Source of the DNA: Prevotella ihumii
GTDB taxonomy: Bacteria > Bacteroidota > Bacteroidia > Bacteroidales > Bacteroidaceae
Assembly (NCBI RefSeq): GCF_900155655.1
Contig: NZ_LT706987.1
Coordinates: forward strand, 111,466 to 166,370
Direction: 5' to 3'
DNA: 54,905 nucleotides
The translations under genes and the position numbers were made by a program. How positions within the stretch are numbered: position 1 is the stretch's first letter; the number at the start of each line of letters is the position of its first letter. The notes below the pieces were generated by a model. It searched no databases and had not been told where the DNA came from. It worked only from the letters and a program-made list of their open reading frames with translations. Below are positions 24,317-31,775 of the stretch, piece by piece.

Positions 24317-25213
24317 TTACATACAAAAAGTCTGACAATTTGAACACGTAAGTCCTAATTTGTTAATAAAGTCTTTGACTCGCTTAACTTCTCTATTACG
24401 CTCTTGGGGATTATTATAGTAAACTGAAAAAAGCCATTGAGTGTTTGATGCAACATTTTTAGCTATCTCCATAAAATATCCAAAATCAATATCGGATAAA
24501 GAGTGCCCATAAACAACAATTCTTCTAATTCCAGCTAAATTATTCCAATATCTCGCATTATTACTAATTATGTCAGAAATGCTTTTACGTTGTTCATTTA
24601 CAACTTTTGCAATATTATCGTATGCTGCATATTCATATATCATTGGGTCTGCAGAAAGGAAATCATTTCCATTAAGGTTATTTATATGCCCAACAACTAA
24701 ATTGTTAGAACAGCAGCGTCTTCCGTGTATATAATTAATCTGTCTTTGAGGAATGCTGTAAAGTTTCTCTAATGTATCTGTATAGTTGAAAGAAAGAAAC
24801 AGACTGTTTCTATCAAAATTTGGCAAAGAAACAGGTGAGACATTTATATCTATTTGATTAACCCATTCTTCAAATATACGATGAAACACTTCAAACATCA
24901 TTTCCAAATAGTATTCTGGAGCATCCTCCATTTGTGCCTGATAACGCATTTCATGGTCTTCCTCTAATTCGACATCTTCTGTTGATTCATCAAATGCATT
25001 TTGGAAATCTATATTCCCTAATGCGTATTCAAGGTCGCACCATAGTTCAAGTTTCCCATCTTTATTTTTTGTAGGGTAGCATTCTTCTAATTGTCCTATC
25101 CAATAACCATCTAAGCCACATTTTTTCCATGCATACTGTCTAAAATCTTCATAAGAAGATGCTATGCCGTGATGGAGGTCAAAACCATTGCCAATTATAC
25201 ATAGTGTATCCAT
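24317..25213 (-). CDS. abiH: AbiH-family abortive infection protein
   Basis: A 298-residue protein with the AbiH pattern: N-terminal CIIGNGFDLHHG (5-16), SFNYTDTLEKLY (141-152), YIHG (161-164) and VYGHSLSDID (244-253). AbiH proteins stop phage development in lactococci and relatives by an unknown mechanism; the NGFD and GHS motifs suggest a nucleotide-binding Rossmann-like site. The gene is alone, AT-rich compared with the transfer genes on either side, and oriented opposite to the small-gene operon, so it looks like inserted cargo. Its promoter lies at 25221-25228. Confidence 0.88.
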   Translation of the reverse strand: MDTLCIIGNGFDLHHGIASSYEDFRQYAWKKCGLDGYWIGQLEECYPTKNKDGKLELWCDLEYALGNIDFQNAFDESTEDVELEEDHEMRYQAQMEDAPEYYLEMMFEVFHRIFEEWVNQIDINVSPVSLPNFDRNSLFLSFNYTDTLEKLYSIPQRQINYIHGRRCCSNNLVVGHINNLNGNDFLSADPMIYEYAAYDNIAKVVNEQRKSISDIISNNARYWNNLAGIRRIVVYGHSLSDIDFGYFMEIAKNVASNTQWLFSVYYNNPQERNREVKRVKDFINKLGLTCSNCQTFCM

Positions 25214-25220
25214 TTTTTTG

Positions 25221-25228
25221 CAAAGTTA
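25221..25228 (-). promoter_or_regulatory. -7 element (TAACTTTG) before abiH
   Basis: On the minus strand TAACTTTG ends only seven bases before the abiH ATG (25213), implying a very short or absent leader. No good TTTG at -33 was seen. The ten bases GTAACTTTGC (25220-25229) also match the IntDOT core consensus exactly. Confidence 0.45.
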
Positions 25229-25270
25229 CTCAATCATAACGAAGAAGGCGACTAAAACGACAAGAAAACG

Positions 25271-25302
25271 CCCCTTGCGGAGCATAAAAAAGTCGCAAGG
25301 GG
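25271..25302 (-). terminator. terminator at the end of the tra remnant
   Basis: CCCCTTGCG (25271-25279) and CGCAAGGGG (25294-25302) form a nine-base-pair stem. On the minus strand a T-rich stretch (CGTTTTCTTGTCGTTTT) follows, so it terminates the leftward transfer operon just after the lysozyme gene (stop at 25315). Confidence 0.7.
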
Positions 25303-25314
25303 TGTATTTGATAA

Positions 25315-25821
25315 TCAGGGTATATAAAACAGGGCAAACTCCACATTTCGTCGTTTGACAAGTCCTCGCAGAACCTTGCCTTTATATCGACAGAAAGTGA
25401 CAAATTCACGGTAGAAGTTCCTGTCGCCCGACTCTATCTTTCGTATTAGTCGGCTTTTGGGATGATTACCGTAACCGAGCAAACGACCTATGCCTATATT
25501 GTAGGCAAGCAAGGTAAGCAGTAGTGCATCCTTGCCATAGCCCTTGAAATGCTCAAAGCATTTCCATAGGTCGGCACGGAGCAGGGAGTCCGCCTGCCGT
25601 TCCGTCATATTGGAAAAGAAATGCTCGCTTGGTTGCAACCGATGACCATATCCGACATACGGATAGCAACCTTTTCTGTGTAGCCCCTCGAAGTATTTCA
25701 CGACGACCACCGCACGCTCAAAAGGTGGCAAGTCCGCCAGCCGCACCTTGCGCTGGGCAAAGAACGGTTGGCAGAGCAAGCACATTATACAGAATAAAGC
25801 AAAGCGTTTAGCTGTTCGCAT
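25315..25821 (-). CDS. transfer-associated lysozyme (GH24-like)
   Basis: A 168-residue exported protein. A hydrophobic signal peptide ends at FFAQ (residues 20-23). The enzyme part has KYFEGLH with E45 as probable catalytic acid, PYVGYGHRL (54-62), and LLAYNIGIGRLLGYG, the pattern of T4-type lysozymes. It would cut peptidoglycan to let the mating channel through the wall. It is the last gene of the leftward tra operon and overlaps the TraQ gene by 14 bases. Confidence 0.78.
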   Translation of the reverse strand: MRTAKRFALFCIMCLLCQPFFAQRKVRLADLPPFERAVVVVKYFEGLHRKGCYPYVGYGHRLQPSEHFFSNMTERQADSLLRADLWKCFEHFKGYGKDALLLTLLAYNIGIGRLLGYGNHPKSRLIRKIESGDRNFYREFVTFCRYKGKVLRGLVKRRNVEFALFYIP

Positions 25822-26293
25822 CGTTCAAGGCTTTGGTTACTACTGCGGTGGACTTTCCCTTTTCCTCCGTTTTTTCGTTGTTGAAGTTGAACGACAGTTT
25901 GGCGATTTGCCCGAAGTTGTCCTCCACATACACATCAATGGTTTGTCGGTCTGTGGAAGCAGAGGTGTAGTAAAGTCGGAAAACATCCTTGGTGAGCGGA
26001 TAGCGGTCGTTGGGCTTGAATACCGTCCCATTGTCCATTCTTAGCGTTCCTTTCCCGTCGGGCTGGAAGTATCGGATGGTGTAGCGTGTGTCGGCAAATT
26101 CGCCCCCTCGTTTGAGGGTGCAGCGTATCTCTGCCGTCTGTCCCTTGACGATGTTCTTCTGAACGGGCATCGTCTCGACAGTGAACGGATAACACTGCTG
26201 AACATCCAACTCCCTATCACAAGCAGATAAACAAAACACAGCAAGGGTTAGCACTCCCATTACCCATATACTATTAAAAATTTTCTTTTTCAT
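25808..26293 (-). CDS. traQ: TraQ, DUF3872-family transfer lipoprotein
   Basis: A 161-residue protein with a lipoprotein signal ending in LSAC (C25). The rest is beta-rich and matches the DUF3872/TraQ family of Bacteroides conjugative transposons (QCYPFTVETMPVQ, RCTLKRGGEFADTRYTIRY, FQPDGKGTLRMDNG). It belongs to the mating apparatus envelope genes, always near TraO; its function there is not known. It lies 12 bases after traO and overlaps the lysozyme gene. Confidence 0.88.
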   Translation of the reverse strand: MKKKIFNSIWVMGVLTLAVFCLSACDRELDVQQCYPFTVETMPVQKNIVKGQTAEIRCTLKRGGEFADTRYTIRYFQPDGKGTLRMDNGTVFKPNDRYPLTKDVFRLYYTSASTDRQTIDVYVEDNFGQIAKLSFNFNNEKTEEKGKSTAVVTKALNDANS

Positions 26294-26305
26294 TGTTCCC
26301 TACAT

Positions 26306-26878
26306 TTATAGATTAAACCTGATTCCTGCCGATACAGCAGGGCGAAAATGATGAACATCCGTACCAAAGAGTATGCGTCCCTGTCCTTTGAGTAGCAACA
26401 GCACATTGTCCGATAAGAAACATTCTATGGATAGATGCACCGCTCCACCATAGACGAAGTGAGAGTCATCGAGTAGTTTTGCGCCATCAAGAAGTAGTTT
26501 CTTATCTTCGTTAAGTTCCTCATAGCCACCCAAAGCGGATATTCCAGCATAGGCAAATACATTTTTACCATTGTCAGAAACAATAGGCTGCATATACCCC
26601 AAATGCACGAAGGCATCTTTGAGTTTCACATCATAGCTGCGATACGGCATATTTTGTTGCTCATATTCTACCGTAAGAAATGAATAATTCTCACGCTTCA
26701 GATAGCGAGTGAGCAAAATACCTATGCCAAAATTGTCTTTGGCAAACAAATTCTCGCCTTTGATAATTGGCACGTTACCTACTATTTCCAAGCCTTTTTG
26801 CTTTGGAATCAGCCGTTGTGCCTGTGTGGGCAGCGCAATGGCCACCGCACACATAAGAAGGAAAAGATACTTCTTCAT
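26306..26878 (-). CDS. traO: TraO, conjugative transfer outer-membrane-like protein
   Basis: A 190-residue protein from ATG 26878 (TAATG overlap with the traN stop). It has a signal peptide ending ALPTQAQ, then alternating beta strands ending in aromatic-rich GIRFNL, consistent with a small outer-membrane barrel. The sequence shows the TraO family pattern (QKGLEIVGNVPI, NYSFLTVEYEQQNMPYRSY, FVHLGYMQPI). It is required for transfer in CTnDOT-type elements, but here the upstream transfer genes are lost, so it is probably orphaned. Confidence 0.88.
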   Translation of the reverse strand: MKKYLFLLMCAVAIALPTQAQRLIPKQKGLEIVGNVPIIKGENLFAKDNFGIGILLTRYLKRENYSFLTVEYEQQNMPYRSYDVKLKDAFVHLGYMQPIVSDNGKNVFAYAGISALGGYEELNEDKKLLLDGAKLLDDSHFVYGGAVHLSIECFLSDNVLLLLKGQGRILFGTDVHHFRPAVSAGIRFNL

Positions 26879-27130
26879 TACCATTTAAGTTTGAGGTTAT
26901 CAATCTTCTGAGCCAAAAGTAAATCTTGCGGCTCGACATAGAAGGTAAGCGTTCGTCCACCATTATGCTCATAAAGCGTCACTTCAAGCTGTTTATCCTC
27001 TGATAGTGAGAACTGTTCCAAGGCAATCGTTTTTCGAACGATTTGGTAACTGAACTCCCTCCTTTTCGCTCCCTTTTCTGCCTGTTTCCTATGATGCAAC
27101 CCTAAGAAGAAACAAGCAATATCCGCTGTA
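26878..27130 (-). pseudogene. traN: C-terminal remnant of TraN (DUF4138)
   Basis: Only the last 70 or so residues remain, ending at a stop overlapping traO. They read RKTIALEQFSLSEDKQLEV, then TLYEHNGGRTLTFYVE and LLLAQKIDNLKLKW, the usual end of TraN proteins (the DUF4138 pattern FTL...L.YEKNGGRH). A complete TraN has about 300 residues; the N-terminal three quarters are missing. The point where the frame loses meaning lies near 27100-27180, beside the truncated methylase/helicase. Identity as TraN is likely but rests on a short stretch. Confidence 0.6.
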
Positions 27131-27168
27131 TTTCAGTCAGATATGAGTTTTATGCCATTTTCTGCTTT

Positions 27169-30100
27169 CTACTCCCATACTTCCGCATAAAACGCAGCCA
27201 GTTCTGGCACCTTGATGAACGTCCTAAACCGCTCTTTCTGAATGATGTCATTCGTGATGGAGAACTCGTAGTCGGTCGATTTCTTGGCAAAGACGGCTGC
27301 CCATGCATCAAAGCTGTTGATACCTTGCTTTTCCAAAGCCTGCGGACGGAGGTATTTGAAGAGCAGATACAGTTCCGTCAGACTATTGGAAATGGTCGTT
27401 CCTGAAAGGAAAGTGGCTCCCAAGTCCTTACCGGACCGCTCCTGTATGGTGCGAATGGCAAAGAGCATGTTTAAGGCACGCTGTGAGCCGTCGGGATTAC
27501 CCAAGCCCGACACACGGTCGTGGCGGGTATTGAACATCAGGTTCTTGAATTGGTGCGATTCATCTACAAAGAGGTGGTCGATACCCATCATCTTGAAGTC
27601 CACGGCATCGTCTTTTCTTTCGGCGATGCTGTCCTGTATGTTCTGCAGCTTTGCTTCAAGTGTCTGCTTGCGCTTCTCCAAGCCTTTGAGCATACCACGT
27701 GAGATGTCTCTTCCTTGTTGTCGCAACACTTCGAGATTCTCTTCCACGGAGTCCAGTTCCTTTTGCATAATCGCTTCCTGTATCTCCAAGGCCTGCGGTA
27801 TCATGCCGAACTGCTCGTGCGTGAGGATGATGCAGTCCCAGTCGTTGTTCTTGATGTCGTTGAAAATGCGTTGCCTGTTCTGCTTGTTGAAATCATTCTT
27901 TCCCGGATAGAGAATCTTTGCATTGGGATAAGCCTTGCGGAAGGTATCGGCAATATCGAAGACATTTGCCTTCAGTCCGATAATCATCGGCTTGTTAGCA
28001 AGTCCTAACCGCTTCATCTCATAGGCTGCCGTACACATGATAAGCGTCTTGCCCGCTCCCACCTCGTGATCGCAGATGCCGCCACCGTTGGTTTTGAGCA
28101 TCCACACGGCATCCTTCTGACTCTTGTACAGGTCGGCAATGCCCAATCGTCTGAGGTCAAGGTCGGGAAACGTCTGGTGCGTACCATCAAAGTTGGGTCG
28201 CACAAAACAGTTGAAAAGGCGGTTGTACCTATCGGAGAGTTGCTGCTTGAACGTGTCGGGTGTGCGTCCGAGCCAATCAACAAAACCCTGCCTGATTTCC
28301 TCAATCTTGGCATTTGCCATCTGGATGGCATGTCCGTCCCTTACCTTAATGGTCTTGGTCTCTCCCGTAACCTTGTCCGTCACTTCCTTGCTCTTGTTGA
28401 TGTCGGGAATGGTATTGTGAAGTGCATGCTTCAGGAGATTGATACCGTCATAGCGGCGGAACTCCCCCTGTACGGCATACTTGTGCCAGATATTGGCATT
28501 CTTTCGGTCGCAGACAATGCTATACTCATCCATATTGGAGTGATATGATACGCCTATCTCCGTCCCAAAGAACTCTGAGGCAAACCTACCATAGACTTTG
28601 GCAGGTATCCAACGTTCACCGAGGTTGAAGTCAAGGTCTGCAAAAGGAATGGGTGTTGGCGTGGCTGCACGCAGGGCAGCAAGGCTCTGCTTTGCCTCTT
28701 CGTGGTCGGGATGGTCCAAGAGCCACGACTCGATACGCTCCGCCTTTTCTATTACATTGCCCGAAATGAACTTGTCCGCAACCTCATAAGCATTCTCTTC
28801 GGGATTGAAATAGATGCGGCCTTCTAAGGAAGAAATGATGTCGCTTTCCTCCATATCAGGTAAAAGCGAACTCATATAGTCAAGTTCCACCGTACCGTAC
28901 TTGTTAAGCGATGCGCCCAGTGCCTCCATCGGGTCTGTGGCAACGGTCAGCTCCGTGGTAGAAAAAACTGTTGGATGGTCGAAGATGTCCGCCTTGACGT
29001 ACCTGCCGTTTTCAGAGCGTTCCAAGAAGAGCATTTCCACGCCTGTAGCATCCATCTTGATGATGTCGGTGTTCGCCTTCTGGTTGAAGTAGCCCCAGCG
29101 TGCAACATAGTCATCATACAGATGATTGAGCCTGCTTCGGTCTTCCCTGTCTTCTGCATGGTTCTCTGCCTCGTAGTCATAGAGACGATGATAGCACTCC
29201 CTTATCTCGATATAGCTTTTTAGTCGGGAAAGCTGCGCATACGGCAAGTCCATCGGGTTAAAGGTTGGATGTCGCTTTAAGTCGGAAAGAAACCCCACCT
29301 GACCTTTCTGCACAACAATGGAACCATCTCTCAGGTGAGAGTCCGGCAATGATAGAAAAGGGCGCGGTGATGCGTCAAACTTTTTCTTAACCTCTGTTAT
29401 CGGTTGTGGCTTCCGCTCTTCGGCTTCATTCATGAAATCAAAGAGAGACGGTTCACGATATGACTGAGAGGAAGTCTTCTTGCTGCTTCTGCCCTTGGTT
29501 CTGTGCTGCGCTGCAGTTGTTGGCTGTTTCTCCTTATTCTCGTTTCTTCCTTTATTTCCTGTCTGCTTCTGTTCCTTGAAAGACTGTATCTGTGGATTGG
29601 GATCTTCCTTAATCTCGCTATTCACGCGCATTACCTCCTGTGTCCAGAGACTGTATTCCTCCGGAGCGAATAGTGAAGGCTGCTCCGTTTCCTGTCGCTC
29701 GTCCATGCTGTTCATCACCGGGTGGTGGTCATCATCAAAATAGACAGTCTGCCCGTTCATCTCCCGTGGGGCTTCCACATCGGTGCGAATTTCTCTCACC
29801 TTCTGCTCATATTGACGGTGAAGGCTAAGTACGGGTACGCCCTCTGGGACTGATTCTTCAATAGTAGAGCCTGCCTCTTGTATCTGTACTGTCTGCTCAC
29901 CGCCCGTTTTATCAACTTGCTCACTGATTTTTTCAACTTGAACTTCCTCTTTGGGTTCTTCCGTGGAAAGGTTATCTTCCATTGTCGAAGTCTGAACTTC
30001 AGGTGCATCATCTTCCTTGATTTCCTCAATAATCGGCTCCTTGGTGTATCGCCCTTTTACAATTTCTTCCAATTCGACTATCTCGTGCAATTTCTTAGGA

Positions 30101-31683
30101 CTAAAGTATAAGTCTCGCTCAATACCCAATCCATGTATCTTCACTTCCTCCATTTCGTCAAGCGACATATTACCCAATTCCCAGCCGTAGCCCATCGTGA
30201 CAGCACCGAAACCTATACGGCTCTTAGGGTCGTACTCCAAGAGATAAGCCGTATATGCTCCCATCGGGAAGAAATAACGTGCGTAAGCGACCTTATCACC
30301 AATAAGTTCCTTTTCCGTACTGTAAAGTTTAGGTAGTTGCTTCCTGATACTGTCGGGCATCAAATTATAGGCATTCTCCGCCTCCTTGTGCACTTTGGGA
30401 TCCTCTTTGGGTAAATTTACCGTTATACCTAACTTTCTCAGTTGTTTTTCGGCTTCTTTCTGCCGTTCCTCCTCCGTCATAGGTATGCCTGTTTCATAGA
30501 GTTTGCGGTCAAAGCGTTGCTCAACTTCCAGGGAGAGCTGTGTCCTGATACTCTCTGCCATATCATCAATGCTGCCATCGAAGCGATACTCCCATGCGGG
30601 CTTGCCGTAGGGGTCTGTACCCATCTTGCGCTCCGTGGCGATGATACGGTGAGCAATGTCTTTCCAATCTCCTGCAAAAAGTGAGTTGTGCTTGAAGACG
30701 ACAGAAGAGCCTTCTTCTTTGGGAACGGAAAGAGTTTCTACAAACTGCTGTTCAATCCCTTCGCTGATTTCTTTACCTGTCTGCTTCTGCAGGACGATGA
30801 GGTCACTGCCTACGTCCGTTCCTGCATTGTCTGAAAACATACCCGATGGTAGGCGGAGAGCGGAGATAAGGCGGCTGTTCTGCATCAGATAACGACGTAT
30901 GGCTTCATTGCGGGGACTGTCCAATACACCTTGCGAGGTAATAAACGCAAGAAGTCCGCCTTCCTTGATGCAGTCCAATCCCTTTACAAAGAAGTAATTG
31001 TGGATGGCTCGTGTGGATTCTCTCTTAAGAATATCCTTGCCCTTGCTGTACTCTCGGTCATAGACCATGAAATCCCCGAAAGGAATGTTACTTGTAATAA
31101 GGTCGTATTTATCCTTGTCTTCTATCTCTCCAATAGCTTCAAAAGGTTCGTTCCGAACGAATATGTTGCCTTTGTCATAAGGGTGCAGGGCTTGGCTGAT
31201 TCGTGCCGTGAGCAAGTCCTTCTCCATTGCGTCCACAATTCCAGCCTGCCTTGCAAAGGTCTCGGCAAACGCTCCCATGCCAGCCGAAGGATCCAAACAT
31301 CGACGTATGGGTACATTTACAGAAGTAAGCGCATCGGAAATGGCGGCAACGATGCGGGTATCGGTATAGAAAGACGTGAGCACGCTTGCCTTGATGCTTT
31401 CCCAGTACCGCTTGGCGGTATTGGCATCGACGGCTTCGCGGTAAATCATCTGTTTGAGCCTTTGGGTTGGCTCGAAGAGTTGTTGCTCCGACTGGTTCCA
31501 ATAGCGTAGGTCATCGGGGCTATCACATCGGTTCAGCACGCATTTCAAGCCACCGAAGCCCTGATAGCCACGCAATATATCTTTTTCTGTTTCGGTGGCT
31601 TCGCGGCGTTCTTTTTCCAAGCGAAGCACAACACGGATGGCTTCAGTGTTGGCTTCAAGGACGTTTTTCTTATTATATGCCAT
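27169..31683 (-). CDS. methylase-SNF2 helicase fusion, C-terminally truncated
   Basis: A protein of 1504 residues. Near the N-terminus is an adenine-methylase-like domain with the SAM motif DPSAGMGAF (131-139) and SNIPFGD (198-204, the N-x-P-F catalytic motif). Further on comes an acidic linker, and from about 1150 a helicase domain with GAGKT (about 1209-1213), DESH (about 1374-1377) and FLSGTTISNSLTELY. Full-length relatives on Bacteroides transposons are several hundred residues longer and carry the second helicase lobe. Here the protein breaks off after ELAAFYAE, ending in VWE. The ATPase is therefore probably dead, though the methylase part may work. Start at 31683. Confidence 0.85.
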   Translation of the reverse strand: MAYNKKNVLEANTEAIRVVLRLEKERREATETEKDILRGYQGFGGLKCVLNRCDSPDDLRYWNQSEQQLFEPTQRLKQMIYREAVDANTAKRYWESIKASVLTSFYTDTRIVAAISDALTSVNVPIRRCLDPSAGMGAFAETFARQAGIVDAMEKDLLTARISQALHPYDKGNIFVRNEPFEAIGEIEDKDKYDLITSNIPFGDFMVYDREYSKGKDILKRESTRAIHNYFFVKGLDCIKEGGLLAFITSQGVLDSPRNEAIRRYLMQNSRLISALRLPSGMFSDNAGTDVGSDLIVLQKQTGKEISEGIEQQFVETLSVPKEEGSSVVFKHNSLFAGDWKDIAHRIIATERKMGTDPYGKPAWEYRFDGSIDDMAESIRTQLSLEVEQRFDRKLYETGIPMTEEERQKEAEKQLRKLGITVNLPKEDPKVHKEAENAYNLMPDSIRKQLPKLYSTEKELIGDKVAYARYFFPMGAYTAYLLEYDPKSRIGFGAVTMGYGWELGNMSLDEMEEVKIHGLGIERDLYFSPKKLHEIVELEEIVKGRYTKEPIIEEIKEDDAPEVQTSTMEDNLSTEEPKEEVQVEKISEQVDKTGGEQTVQIQEAGSTIEESVPEGVPVLSLHRQYEQKVREIRTDVEAPREMNGQTVYFDDDHHPVMNSMDERQETEQPSLFAPEEYSLWTQEVMRVNSEIKEDPNPQIQSFKEQKQTGNKGRNENKEKQPTTAAQHRTKGRSSKKTSSQSYREPSLFDFMNEAEERKPQPITEVKKKFDASPRPFLSLPDSHLRDGSIVVQKGQVGFLSDLKRHPTFNPMDLPYAQLSRLKSYIEIRECYHRLYDYEAENHAEDREDRSRLNHLYDDYVARWGYFNQKANTDIIKMDATGVEMLFLERSENGRYVKADIFDHPTVFSTTELTVATDPMEALGASLNKYGTVELDYMSSLLPDMEESDIISSLEGRIYFNPEENAYEVADKFISGNVIEKAERIESWLLDHPDHEEAKQSLAALRAATPTPIPFADLDFNLGERWIPAKVYGRFASEFFGTEIGVSYHSNMDEYSIVCDRKNANIWHKYAVQGEFRRYDGINLLKHALHNTIPDINKSKEVTDKVTGETKTIKVRDGHAIQMANAKIEEIRQGFVDWLGRTPDTFKQQLSDRYNRLFNCFVRPNFDGTHQTFPDLDLRRLGIADLYKSQKDAVWMLKTNGGGICDHEVGAGKTLIMCTAAYEMKRLGLANKPMIIGLKANVFDIADTFRKAYPNAKILYPGKNDFNKQNRQRIFNDIKNNDWDCIILTHEQFGMIPQALEIQEAIMQKELDSVEENLEVLRQQGRDISRGMLKGLEKRKQTLEAKLQNIQDSIAERKDDAVDFKMMGIDHLFVDESHQFKNLMFNTRHDRVSGLGNPDGSQRALNMLFAIRTIQERSGKDLGATFLSGTTISNSLTELYLLFKYLRPQALEKQGINSFDAWAAVFAKKSTDYEFSITNDIIQKERFRTFIKVPELAAFYAEVWE

Positions 31684-31708
31684 AGTTTTTTCTTTTTAAT
31701 TAAGGAGG

Positions 31709-31746
31709 AAAAAGGTCAGAAGATAAATGAATCTCATCTTCCGACC
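31709..31746 (-). terminator. hairpin between topB and the methylase gene
   Basis: On the minus strand GGTCGGAAGAT and ATCTTCTGACC form an 11-base stem with one mismatch, followed by TTTTT. It lies after the topB stop (31776) and only about 26 bases before the methylase start (31683), so it can terminate or attenuate topB transcripts before the methylase gene. Confidence 0.65.
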
Positions 31747-31775
31747 TATTCTGTTCCGCTTTGTTTCTATAGAGA

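Noticed and set aside
28066..28548. Long plus-strand frames opposite the methylase/helicase gene
   Set aside because: They are antisense frames of a conserved gene with strong protein motifs on the minus strand.
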